In this document: one piece after another, positions 1 through 7,777 of the stretch
Numbering within the stretch: position 1 is the first letter of the stretch
Layout of the letters: every line of letters begins with the position of its first letter
Assembly (NCBI GenBank): GCA_030673645.1
Contig: DAOVIO010000079.1
Coordinates: forward strand, 1-17,969
DNA: 17,969 bases
Origin: JAGLSB01 sp023135955
Lineage (GTDB): Bacteria; Bacteroidota; Bacteroidia; Bacteroidales; GCA-2748055
Direction: 5' to 3'
The notes under the pieces: model-generated
Told to the model about the DNA's origin: nothing
Seen by the model: only the letters and a program-made list of their open reading frames with translations
The model's database searches: none
Translations under genes and position numbers: made by a program

Positions 1-17
1 ACCAGCACACCAGCACA
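1..17. repeat. Fragment of an 8-nt tandem repeat (ACCAGCAC unit)
   Basis: Two copies of the 8-nt unit ACCAGCAC stand back to back at the window edge and run up to the leuA stop codon. The same unit, in another phase, is repeated four times at 12931-12962. The array is cut by the window start, so its full length is unknown. It is a dispersed intergenic repeat placed directly 3' of leuA. Confidence 0.6.
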
Positions 18-1517
18 CTAAATAATCTGACTAAGAGCATCAATATAAGCCTCAACAGAAGCCGTTATAATATCAGTGGAAGCAGAAAAACCATAATATC
101 TGATTCCTTTATTCTCAATTTGAACATGTACTTTTCCAAGGTCATCACTACCTCGTGTAATTGCCTGAATAAGGAATTCTTCTATCTTATTTTTCCTTTT
201 AACGATTAATTTAACAGCAGAAAAGGATGCATCAATAGGTCCATTTCCTTCAGTGGTAGCAGTATGTTCTTCTCCATCAATTTCGAGAGTTACAGTTGCC
301 ACAGGGAGAGTCCCCTTTCCGGAAGTTACCTGCAATCTGGCAAGATGAATCTTACGTTTTTCACTTGCCGCTTCTTTTCCGGCAAGTACTTTTAGATCTT
401 CATCGGTAATATCTTTTTTCTTATCGGCAAGATTTACAAAGTCATTGTAAACCCGATCCAGATTTTCCTTTGAAAAGGTAAATCCTAATTTCCCTAAACG
501 ATGCTTTAATGCTGCACGTCCGCTTCTGGCAGTAAGAACAATGGAAGATTCGTTTATCCCAACTGTCTTAGGATTAATAATTTCGTAATTCTCGCGGTTC
601 TTCAAAACTCCATCCTGGTGAATTCCCGATGAATGTGCAAATGCATTTCTACCAACTATTGCCTTATTGGGTTGAACCGGCATACGCATCAAAGTAGAAA
701 CAAGACGACTTGTACTAAATATCTTTTTTGGGTTTATATTTGTTTGCAAATTCAGATGTTTCCTGCTCTTCATAATCATTACGACTTCCTCAAGCGAGGT
801 ATTCCCTGCCCTTTCACCAATACCATTCATTGTTACTTCAACCTGACGAGCACCATTAATAACACCTGACATTGTATTTGCTGTAGCCATTCCAAGGTCG
901 TTATGACAATGTGTTGAAATGATTGCATTATCAATATTTTTAACATTTTCTTTTAGATAACGAATCTTAGCACCAAACTCTTCCGGTAATGTATATCCCG
1001 TAGTGTCAGGAATATTAACTACAGTAGCTCCGGCTTTAATAACCGCTTCAATAACTCTGGCTAAATACTTATTCTCAGATCTTCCGGCATCTTCAGCATA
1101 AAACTCAATATCCTCCACAAAGCTTTTTGCATACTTAACAGCTTCAACTGCTCGCTCAACAATTTCATCCGGATTAGAATTTAATTTTTGATAAATATGA
1201 TATGAAGAAGTCCCTATTCCGGTATGAATACGAGGTCTTTTAGCAAATCTTAATGCGTCTGCTGCTACTTCAATATCTTTTTTAACGGCTCTTGTAAGAC
1301 CACATATAGTTGGCTCAGAAATTGCTTTTGATATCTCAACTACAGAATTGAAGTCGCCTGGTGACGAAATTGGAAATCCTGCCTCAATAACATCAACTCC
1401 AAGTTGTTCCAAAGCCTTTGCTACTTCAATTTTCTCTACACTGTTTAACTGACATCCCGGTACTTGCTCTCCATCGCGAAGGGTGGTGTCGAATACATAA
1501 ACTCTGTCTTTTGCCAT
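18..1517 (-). CDS. leuA: 2-isopropylmalate synthase
   Basis: LeuA condenses acetyl-CoA with 2-oxoisovalerate, the committed step of leucine biosynthesis, in the cytoplasm. The protein is 499 residues from the chosen ATG at 1517 (MAKDRVYVFDTTLRDGEQ). An in-frame ATG at 1553 would add 12 residues that do not look like family sequence, so the shorter start is preferred. The HMGL-like TIM barrel carries the metal site: D10 in FDTTLRDGEQ, H203 and H205 in STHCHNDLG, and N239 in GERAGNTS. The C-terminal third (about 385-499) is the LeuA dimer/allosteric domain, with GNGPIDA and STDIITASVEAY, which supports LeuA over homocitrate synthase. Citramalate synthase shares this layout and is the main alternative. 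No leuB, leuC or leuD lies in the window. The stop codon touches the 8-nt repeat at 1-17. Confidence 0.93.
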   Translation of the reverse strand: MAKDRVYVFDTTLRDGEQVPGCQLNSVEKIEVAKALEQLGVDVIEAGFPISSPGDFNSVVEISKAISEPTICGLTRAVKKDIEVAADALRFAKRPRIHTGIGTSSYHIYQKLNSNPDEIVERAVEAVKYAKSFVEDIEFYAEDAGRSENKYLARVIEAVIKAGATVVNIPDTTGYTLPEEFGAKIRYLKENVKNIDNAIISTHCHNDLGMATANTMSGVINGARQVEVTMNGIGERAGNTSLEEVVMIMKSRKHLNLQTNINPKKIFSTSRLVSTLMRMPVQPNKAIVGRNAFAHSSGIHQDGVLKNRENYEIINPKTVGINESSIVLTARSGRAALKHRLGKLGFTFSKENLDRVYNDFVNLADKKKDITDEDLKVLAGKEAASEKRKIHLARLQVTSGKGTLPVATVTLEIDGEEHTATTEGNGPIDASFSAVKLIVKRKNKIEEFLIQAITRGSDDLGKVHVQIENKGIRYYGFSASTDIITASVEAYIDALSQII

Positions 1518-1703
1518 CTTATTTATTTTTGATAAAAAAATACCGGTAAACAAATGTTAATGTGCTCACCGATAGGTATAAATGTTCATCAGCAAAATTG
1601 CTAATAATTATAATAAAAAGCTACTATTTTGTAATGTTTTTCAATTAATTACTGCTTTTAACTACCAATCTGCATTTGGTATAGTAACAAATAATTAATC
1701 AAA

Positions 1704-2639
1704 TTATTTTGGAGAATAACGGTATACATCTGGGTGCATAGTATAGAGGCTGGGCTTGTCGCCATCGAAAACCAGTATCGGACTGGAATGGTCACCTTCA
1801 ACAATCGGGTTGCCGGGATATTTTACCCAATGGAGTAAATCTGTTGACATAGCCACATTGGATGTCCATACAGCCTGAGAGGTTTCCCAATCATGTGAAG
1901 TAGTTGCATGATAAAAAAGGTAATAATTTCCATCTAATTGAACAATTTGATCTGCTGCAACAGCTGCAACGTCATAAGTTTCAGGACCTGGTTTTAATAC
2001 TGGCTCATCTTGTACATTTTTCCATGTAATTTTATCTTTTGATACTGCTAGCCAGATTGCTTCATCGTTTCGTTCATAGAAGAGATGCCATAAACCATCT
2101 TCGATCCAAATTGTAGGAGTGCCGTATGGTCCAGGAATGGCTTCTCCCTTTGTCGTGAAAATGATCAAATCCCCTTGTTCTTCCCATTGGAGGCCATCAT
2201 CTGAAACGAGCAAGTGTGCTACATCATTCTCACCTTCAGCATACATGTAATAGCTGCTATCATATTTTATTACAAACATATCCTCTGTCCATTTCTTATT
2301 GAACATGGGGTTTTCGGAATATCGCTTCCAACTGATACCATCGGTTGAAGTTGCATATCCTAATTATTTTTCTCTGGCAATCTCTGGATTATAACCGGTG
2401 TACCACATTCTATAAAGGCCATCTTCATATAAGATATAACCCCGTTCACGAATTTGCCGATCCCATGTGTTTGTTCCTGTACCTGTAAAAGCGGGCTTGT
2501 CAGAAGTCTTTATAAATTCAACCATTTCAACTGCAAAACCATTATTAGTTTTAGATGTGACGGATGATTTATCGGGGTTGTTACAAGACGAAAAAATCAT
2601 CAGAACAAAAAGTATGTAAAACGAGTTTTTGATTTTCAT
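1704..2639 (-). pseudogene. Lipoprotein beta-propeller glycosidase-like gene interrupted by an in-frame TAA
   Basis: One reading frame runs from ATG 2639 to the stop at 1704, broken only by TAA at 2364-2366. The first part (91 residues) begins with a lipoprotein signal (hydrophobic stretch, then IFSSC with Cys19) and reaches WDRQIRERGYILYEDGLYRMWYTGY. After the TAA the same frame continues at once with LGYATSTDGISWKRYSENP, then MFNKKWTEDMF and on to a natural-looking end (HPDVYRYSPK). The repeated 'YATSTDG', 'HLLVSDDGLQW', 'WLAVSKDKITW' and 'NVAMSTDLLHW' strands are blades of a five-bladed propeller, as in the GH43/GH32/GH117/GH130 groups; the family cannot be fixed. The context 'REK-stop-LGYATS' suggests a Tyr codon changed by one base. 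The gene may be a recent pseudogene or hold a sequencing error. ATG 2306 could restart, but the product would lack blade 1 and the export signal. Confidence 0.8.
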
Positions 2640-2650
2640 TTCACTAAATT

Positions 2651-2688
2651 AATGATTTCAAATAAATTCATTTGAATTATTTATCATT
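2651..2688. other. AT-rich stem-loop between flavodoxin and the glycosidase-like gene
   Basis: AATGAT and TTCAAAT pair with ATTTGAA and ATCATT around a 6-nt loop, with a 6-nt bulge on one side. It sits in the 70-nt gap after the flavodoxin stop. There is no good U-tract, so it is at best a weak terminator or mRNA 3'-end stabiliser. Confidence 0.3.
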
Positions 2689-2709
2689 TACAGAATCCTT
2701 CATACAAGA

Positions 2710-3222
2710 TTATGAAAATTCCTTTTTCAAATCATCAACCCAATTTTTTACTCTTTCCTTATTCATTGATCCCTGATTTTCATAATCAATTGCCAGCCCT
2801 AAAAACTGATCTCCTCTAATAGCTTTACTAGCTTCGAAGGTATATCCTTCAATGGATGTATAACCAACAAGCTTAGCACCTTTTTCAAGCAGTATTTCAG
2901 CCATTAAGCCAATTCCATCAACAAAATTCTCTGAATATTTTTTCTGATCACCTAATCCGTATATTGCAAATACTTTTCCTTTAAGATCAAGGTCCTCAAG
3001 ATCAGGAATGAACTCATCCCAATAATTTGGTAGTTCTCCATCAAACCAGGTAGGAACACCCAAAACATAATTGTCGTATTTGAGGAAATTTTCAGAATCG
3101 AGATCTTCAACATTCACTAATTCTATACTATCATCTCTAAAGGATTCCTTTATACTCACAGCAATTTTGGATGTTTTATGAGTATTAAAACTATAAAATA
3201 TGGCAGTCTTTTTCATTTTCAA
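2710..3222 (-). CDS. Flavodoxin (long-chain type)
   Basis: A small FMN-binding electron carrier of the cytoplasm, 170 residues, the usual size of long-chain flavodoxins. The FMN phosphate loop is S11-F-N-T-H-K-T17 directly after the first beta strand. The isoalloxazine-flanking loops are VLGVPTWFDGELP (Trp59) and AIYGLGDQKKY (Tyr88), followed by the GYTSIEGYTFEASKAI segment typical of the family. The start at 3222 lies 5 nt after the E1 stop codon, so it is almost certainly cotranscribed with E2 and E1 and may be translationally coupled. A second ATG at 3216 is equally possible and changes two residues. Flavodoxin usually serves pyruvate:ferredoxin oxidoreductase-type enzymes or replaces ferredoxin under iron limitation. 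Its link to an NAD-type 2-oxoacid dehydrogenase is not explained by that role. Confidence 0.93.
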   Translation of the reverse strand: MKMKKTAIFYSFNTHKTSKIAVSIKESFRDDSIELVNVEDLDSENFLKYDNYVLGVPTWFDGELPNYWDEFIPDLEDLDLKGKVFAIYGLGDQKKYSENFVDGIGLMAEILLEKGAKLVGYTSIEGYTFEASKAIRGDQFLGLAIDYENQGSMNKERVKNWVDDLKKEFS

Positions 3223-3227
3223 TTTGA

Positions 3228-5267
3228 TTAATATTTAAGCAATTCCTTACTTTTATTGTATATCCTATCGGTGTCAGGAAGAATTGCTTTTTCCAGTATA
3301 CGATTGAATCCAACAGGTGTAAAGGTAGAACCGACCCTCAATACTGGTGCGTCAAGAAATTCAAAAGCTTTTTCGTTAATTAGTGCCGTAAGTTCTCCAC
3401 CAAATCCACCAAATACCTTATCTTCATGTACTATCAGAACTTTTCCGGTTTTTCTAACACTTTTCATAATAGAATCTTCGTCAAGAGGATTCAATGATCT
3501 CAGATCCAGTACTTCAGCAGATATCCCCTCAGTTTCTAGCTTTTCAGCTACATTAACACACATTGGAGTTGTATTACCATAAGTTATAAGAGAAATATCT
3601 TCTCCTTCTTTGCGGATTCTTGCTTTACCAAAAGGGACTTCAAAATCATCAGGAATTGGACTTGCAACCTTAGGTGAGTTATATAAAGCTTTAGGTTCAA
3701 GAAACAAAGTCACTCCTCTTGATCTCATTGAGGTTCTTAAAAGCCCTGCTGCATCATCGGCATAAGATGGATATACAACTCTAATACCCGGAAAAGTGGT
3801 TAAAGATCCTTCAATATTTTGAGAATGATATAAACCACCTCCAATATACCCACCGGAGGCCAAACGAACTGTAATATTAGGAGAAAACTTTCCATTCGAC
3901 CTCCAGTAATCGTGTGATGTATCAACCAATTGTTCCATGGCTGGCCAAAAATAATCAGCAAATTCAGCACCTTCCACAACTATTCTTATTTTATCATTGA
4001 ACCTGCTCATTCCATTGGCAGTACCCATTATATAATCTTCAGCGATTGGGGCATTGAACACGCGCTCTTTGCCAAACTCCTGCTGCAATCCTTTAGAAAC
4101 ATTGAAAATTCCACCTTTATCTTTATTAGCTATATCCTGTCCCCATATAAAAGTATCTGGATTATGTCGAAATTCTGCTTTTAGCGTTTCATTCAAACCT
4201 TCAATCAACTTCTTGGGCTCCCCTTCAAAATTATGTAATCCATCAGGATAATTTTCACTAACATGTGCTTCAGGAAGAACGAAATCATAAATTGAGGCAG
4301 GATCAGGGTCAGCAGATGATAGAGCAACTTTATGAGCCGCTTTAACGATTTCCTTTGTCTCATTCTCAAATTCAAGTATCTCTTCTTCAGTAAACCTGTT
4401 ATATCTAATCAGCAATCTTTTATACTTTGCTAAAGGATCATATTCCTGAACATAGTTCATTTCGTAATCGTCGCGATACAGATCATGCCGGTCAGAATTT
4501 GAATGAGAATGAATCCTGACACAATTAGCGTGAACAATAACAGGGTGTTCATTTTCTTCTACATACTTTTTAGCTTCTGTCATTGCATTCATTGAATCAA
4601 AAACATCTTTTCCATTACAATGAATTATTTTCAGATTCTTAAATCCGGAAAAATTATTTGCCACCTTACGATTTGCGGTCTGATCTGCTTTAGGAACAGA
4701 AATACCATATCCGTTGTCCTGAAATACAAATATGACAGGCAATTTTTCATTAGTAGCTCCATTAATTGCCTCATATACATAACCTTCAGAAACAGATGAT
4801 TCACCTTGTGAATTAATTACAACCCCTTTTACATTGTATTTCTTAAGTGCACGACCCAAACCAGTTGCGTGGAGTGCATGATTACCAGTACAAGAGGAGG
4901 TATTATGAATATTCCATTCGGGTTTGGCAAAATGATTTGACATATGCCGACCTCCTGATGCTGGATCAGCTGCCTTTGAAATCCCATTTAAGATAATTTC
5001 CTCAGCACTTAATCCAGCTGAAATTACAGTTAACATATCACGATAATAGGGAAATATATGGTCGACTTCTTTGTCAAAGACCTGACCGATTGCAAGTTGA
5101 ATACCATCATGCCCAGCATATGGGGCATGATATGACCATCCAATAGCTTGCTTTAAATAGTTTGGTGCACGATCATCGAGTGCACGCCCTAGCGTCATCA
5201 ATTTAAACCATTTAGCCAGGATTTCTTTATCAGTTCTTTTAATATGAAATTGAATATTTTTAGTCAT
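3228..5267 (-). CDS. Fused alpha-beta E1 of a branched-chain-type 2-oxoacid dehydrogenase complex
   Basis: E1 is the thiamine-diphosphate decarboxylase of a 2-oxoacid dehydrogenase complex and passes the acyl group to the lipoyl arm of E2. Residues 1-345 form the alpha part. The ThDP/Mg motif reads GESSVSEG (155-162) and ends in DNGYGIS (N185); a Glu replaces the usual Asp of GDG, as in the GEGA motif of branched-chain E1 alpha. Residues 355-540 form the pyrimidine-binding beta part (GQDIA, NAPIAEDYIMG with Glu410, RLASGGYIGGGLYHSQ), and 550-679 the transketolase C-terminal domain (EVLDLRSLNPLDEDSI, VHEDKVFGGFGGE). Two-subunit E1s have these as separate proteins; the 679-residue fusion is common in Bacteroidota. 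It starts 10 nt after the E2 stop. The preferred substrate is probably branched-chain 2-oxoacids, but pyruvate is not excluded. Confidence 0.9.
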   Translation of the reverse strand: MTKNIQFHIKRTDKEILAKWFKLMTLGRALDDRAPNYLKQAIGWSYHAPYAGHDGIQLAIGQVFDKEVDHIFPYYRDMLTVISAGLSAEEIILNGISKAADPASGGRHMSNHFAKPEWNIHNTSSCTGNHALHATGLGRALKKYNVKGVVINSQGESSVSEGYVYEAINGATNEKLPVIFVFQDNGYGISVPKADQTANRKVANNFSGFKNLKIIHCNGKDVFDSMNAMTEAKKYVEENEHPVIVHANCVRIHSHSNSDRHDLYRDDYEMNYVQEYDPLAKYKRLLIRYNRFTEEEILEFENETKEIVKAAHKVALSSADPDPASIYDFVLPEAHVSENYPDGLHNFEGEPKKLIEGLNETLKAEFRHNPDTFIWGQDIANKDKGGIFNVSKGLQQEFGKERVFNAPIAEDYIMGTANGMSRFNDKIRIVVEGAEFADYFWPAMEQLVDTSHDYWRSNGKFSPNITVRLASGGYIGGGLYHSQNIEGSLTTFPGIRVVYPSYADDAAGLLRTSMRSRGVTLFLEPKALYNSPKVASPIPDDFEVPFGKARIRKEGEDISLITYGNTTPMCVNVAEKLETEGISAEVLDLRSLNPLDEDSIMKSVRKTGKVLIVHEDKVFGGFGGELTALINEKAFEFLDAPVLRVGSTFTPVGFNRILEKAILPDTDRIYNKSKELLKY

Positions 5268-5277
5268 TTTCTTTTAT

Positions 5278-6606
5278 TTACACAGTTCTTTTTGGATCAA
5301 AATTTTCAAGATAGTCAGAAACGCGCTTAAGATAAGAACCACCTAAAGCTCCATCAATTATTCTATGGTCGTATGTTAGGGACAGAAACATTTTATGTCT
5401 GATTCCAATTACATCTCCTTCAGGAGTTTCTATTACAGCAGGTTTTTTCTCAATGGCTCCAACGGCAAGAATTGCTACTTGTGGCTGATTAATAATAGGA
5501 GTCCCGATAGTATTCCCAAAAGAACCAAAATTAGTTATGGTGAATGTTCCTCCCTGAATTTCATCGGGTTTAAGATTAGACTCACGAGCACTAGAAGCTA
5601 ATCTGTTTAGTTCCTTAGTGAGCCCTGAAAGATTATATTTATCTGCATTCTTTATTACTGGTACAATCAAATTATAATCTGGTAAGGCAACCGCAATTCC
5701 TAAATTAATGTCCTTTTTAATAATAATATTCTCACCATCAACAGAAGAATTTATCATTGGGAAATCTTTGATTGCATTAATAGCAGCTTCAAGAAATATT
5801 GGCAAATAAGTAATTTTTTCGCCTTCTCTTCTTTGAAAATCATCTTTGATTTGATTCCTCCAGTTGACAATTTTTGTTACATCAGATTCAATCATGTTTG
5901 TAACATGAGCAGATACTTGAATGGAGTTAATCATATGGTCTGCAATCAGTTTCCGCATCCTGCTCATTTTCCTTATTTCATCTCCTCCGGAAACACTAAT
6001 CTTTGGTGTATCAGTAAGTGGCCCAGGTGAATGAGAACTTTTAGTTTCTGCTTGATATGTCTTATTATCAGACTCCTTATCTGCTTTTTGCCGGCTTTCA
6101 ATCCATGTCAAAATATCTTGCTTCTGCACTCTAGCATTAAGACCTGAACCTGTGATAGAATCAAGTTCATTCTGAGACACAGCTTCTTCCTTTGCAATTT
6201 TCCTTACAAGAGGCGAGTAAAATCTATCTGAATCAGATTTATTTATTTCATTTGTATTTGCTTTGGATTCTACAATTTGCTCGGTTTCAGTTGCTGCCGG
6301 TAATACAACAGCTGATTCTGATTCAGGTTCAAGCTGAGTAGTTTCATTCTGATCTGAGACTTCACTATCCATATTTATAATTGCAATTACTGATCCTACA
6401 GGAACTATATCATCCTGTTTATACATTATTTTTTGAATAATTCCCTCAACAGGACATGGGATTTCAGAATCCACTTTGTCTGTTGCAATCTCAAGAAGCA
6501 GATCATCCTCTACAACCTTATCCCCTTCTTTTACAAACCACTTTGTGATAGTTGCTTCTTCAATACTTTCACCCATTTTGGGCATTAATATTTCAAATTG
6601 TGACAT
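5278..6606 (-). CDS. Dihydrolipoamide acyltransferase E2 of the 2-oxoacid dehydrogenase complex
   Basis: E2 carries the lipoyl swinging arm and transfers the acyl group to CoA, forming the core of the complex. Residues 1-80 are one lipoyl domain with the modified Lys44 in EIATDKVDSEIP. Residues 81-127 are an acidic, Ser/Thr/Glu-rich linker. Residues 128-168 are the peripheral-subunit-binding domain (SPLVRKIAKEEAVSQNELDSI, then GSGLNARVQKQDIL). After a second flexible linker, 210-442 is the catalytic domain with the active-site motif DHRIIDG (His414, Asp418) and the NFGSFGNTIGTPIINQPQVAIL core. One lipoyl domain and 442 residues fit the branched-chain or 2-oxoglutarate type. This is the first gene of the E2-E1-flavodoxin operon. 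No E3 (lipoamide dehydrogenase) is present, so E3 must come from elsewhere. No clear promoter box was found in the 161 nt upstream. Confidence 0.93.
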   Translation of the reverse strand: MSQFEILMPKMGESIEEATITKWFVKEGDKVVEDDLLLEIATDKVDSEIPCPVEGIIQKIMYKQDDIVPVGSVIAIINMDSEVSDQNETTQLEPESESAVVLPAATETEQIVESKANTNEINKSDSDRFYSPLVRKIAKEEAVSQNELDSITGSGLNARVQKQDILTWIESRQKADKESDNKTYQAETKSSHSPGPLTDTPKISVSGGDEIRKMSRMRKLIADHMINSIQVSAHVTNMIESDVTKIVNWRNQIKDDFQRREGEKITYLPIFLEAAINAIKDFPMINSSVDGENIIIKKDINLGIAVALPDYNLIVPVIKNADKYNLSGLTKELNRLASSARESNLKPDEIQGGTFTITNFGSFGNTIGTPIINQPQVAILAVGAIEKKPAVIETPEGDVIGIRHKMFLSLTYDHRIIDGALGGSYLKRVSDYLENFDPKRTV

Positions 6607-6767
6607 TTAACTATTTGTTTATTAGCAATTTATTCTCAATTTGCTGAAAATAATAAGTTACATACTGGTTATTATTACTCTTATTCCAGGTAATATAGAA
6701 GATAACAAATAATTAGAAAAAAAGTTTTTGAGAAATTGATTATTTGGAAAGTAGAAAATTGATTTTA

Positions 6768-7712
6768 TTATTCATCTGCGCCTGTAAATGATACTTTTAG
6801 AATGATTGGGCTTAATAAGGCTTGTTTTTTGATTTCTGGCTGGAGCATATTAGACCTTATCCTCCAGATATCAACATCAGGATAATGAGCATTAATAAGC
6901 ATTGAAACTAAGGAGAAGGTTTTTGGTCCCAAAGGAGCAATAATAATATTTGATTTGAGTCTAAGGTTCAATATAAGATTAGTTACCGTTTCAATTGTAC
7001 TATTTAAATCATCAAGAGGTAAATTTATCATATTCCTCATGTCAATTTCATTGATAATGTGTTTATTATTTTCAAAAAGTAATTCCACATAACCTTTTGG
7101 AGCAGGGTCGGGGTACAGCAGAATGGTTTTATCTGGCTTTATTAATTCTTTAATATAATCAGCATTACCAGGTTCAATACCTAGCCCAATAATCAGGACT
7201 GTAGGCTTTCCGTTATTACGGGTTTTAGAGCTATTATAAAAAGATTCTGCAAGCTTTATTGGTCTTATCTTTTTTGATTTTTGGTATTTGACTGGAGTAT
7301 AACTGAAGTATACATGAATAGAGCTAGTAGCATTGTCTACTTTTGAAAACAAGTTTAATATGCCAGAATACCAAACTTTTGTCATACATGAATAATCAAT
7401 CAGAATATTTAGTTCATCACCCTTAAAATCATTCACATATTGTTCAAGATATTCAATCAATGAATCATCTTTTTCCAATGGTAAATTTAAAAACGAGAAG
7501 CCTTTTTCCCTAAATGTTTTATTGGTTTTCCCTTTGAAGATATCGCGATGTTTCTTGCTTGATATAAGGGCAATTTTATCTTCTGCCTGTATATTAAAAC
7601 TTGTCATAAGCCAATCACATCTTTCTTCATAGCCAGATGACGCAATGACCAAATCGAACTTAACAGACTCAAACACCTCGTTATCAGCCTGGTATGACTC
7701 AAAAATATCCAT
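6768..7712 (-). CDS. Unrecognised protein of two similar Rossmann-like halves
   Basis: I do not recognise a named family. The 314 residues lack a signal peptide or membrane segment, so a cytoplasmic protein is expected. The first half opens with a strand and the motif ASSGYEERC (24-32), then DKIALISS (45-52), LPLEKDDSLIEYLEQYV (77-93) and NILIDYSCMTKVWYSGIL (102-119). The second half repeats the order: VLIIGLGIEPG (172-182), DKTILLYPDP (194-203), LPLDDLNSTIETVTNLI (231-247) and NIIIAPLGPKTFSLVSML (255-272). This suggests an internal duplication of an alpha/beta fold. The strand followed by DYSCMTK resembles in placement the TGGTK segment of CARF-type ligand-binding domains; this is inference only. 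The gene stands alone, with its own promoter-like box and a purine-rich AGGGAG about 9 nt before the ATG. Confidence 0.75.
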   Translation of the reverse strand: MDIFESYQADNEVFESVKFDLVIASSGYEERCDWLMTSFNIQAEDKIALISSKKHRDIFKGKTNKTFREKGFSFLNLPLEKDDSLIEYLEQYVNDFKGDELNILIDYSCMTKVWYSGILNLFSKVDNATSSIHVYFSYTPVKYQKSKKIRPIKLAESFYNSSKTRNNGKPTVLIIGLGIEPGNADYIKELIKPDKTILLYPDPAPKGYVELLFENNKHIINEIDMRNMINLPLDDLNSTIETVTNLILNLRLKSNIIIAPLGPKTFSLVSMLINAHYPDVDIWRIRSNMLQPEIKKQALLSPIILKVSFTGADE

Positions 7713-7737
7713 AAAAAATTACTCCCTGATGAGATTG

Positions 7738-7767
7738 TAAAATTAATTTTCCTGCGGAAGTATGCAA
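7738..7767 (-). promoter_or_regulatory. Candidate promoter of the two-lobed unknown gene
   Basis: On the minus strand TTG (7767-7765), 19 nt of spacer, then TAATTTTA (7745-7738), seven of eight positions of the Bacteroidota -7 box TAnnTTTG. It lies 26 nt before the ATG at 7712, so the 5' leader would be about 20 nt. Confidence 0.45.
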
Positions 7768-7777
7768 GAAAAAAAGC

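Noticed and set aside
1518..1553. Upstream ATG for leuA
   Set aside because: The 12 added residues do not fit the family, and MAKDRVYVFDTTLRDGEQ is a typical LeuA start.
3256..3582. Plus-strand 108-codon frame opposite E1
   Set aside because: Overlaps the conserved C-terminal transketolase domain of E1 and is Ser/Pro-rich shadow sequence.
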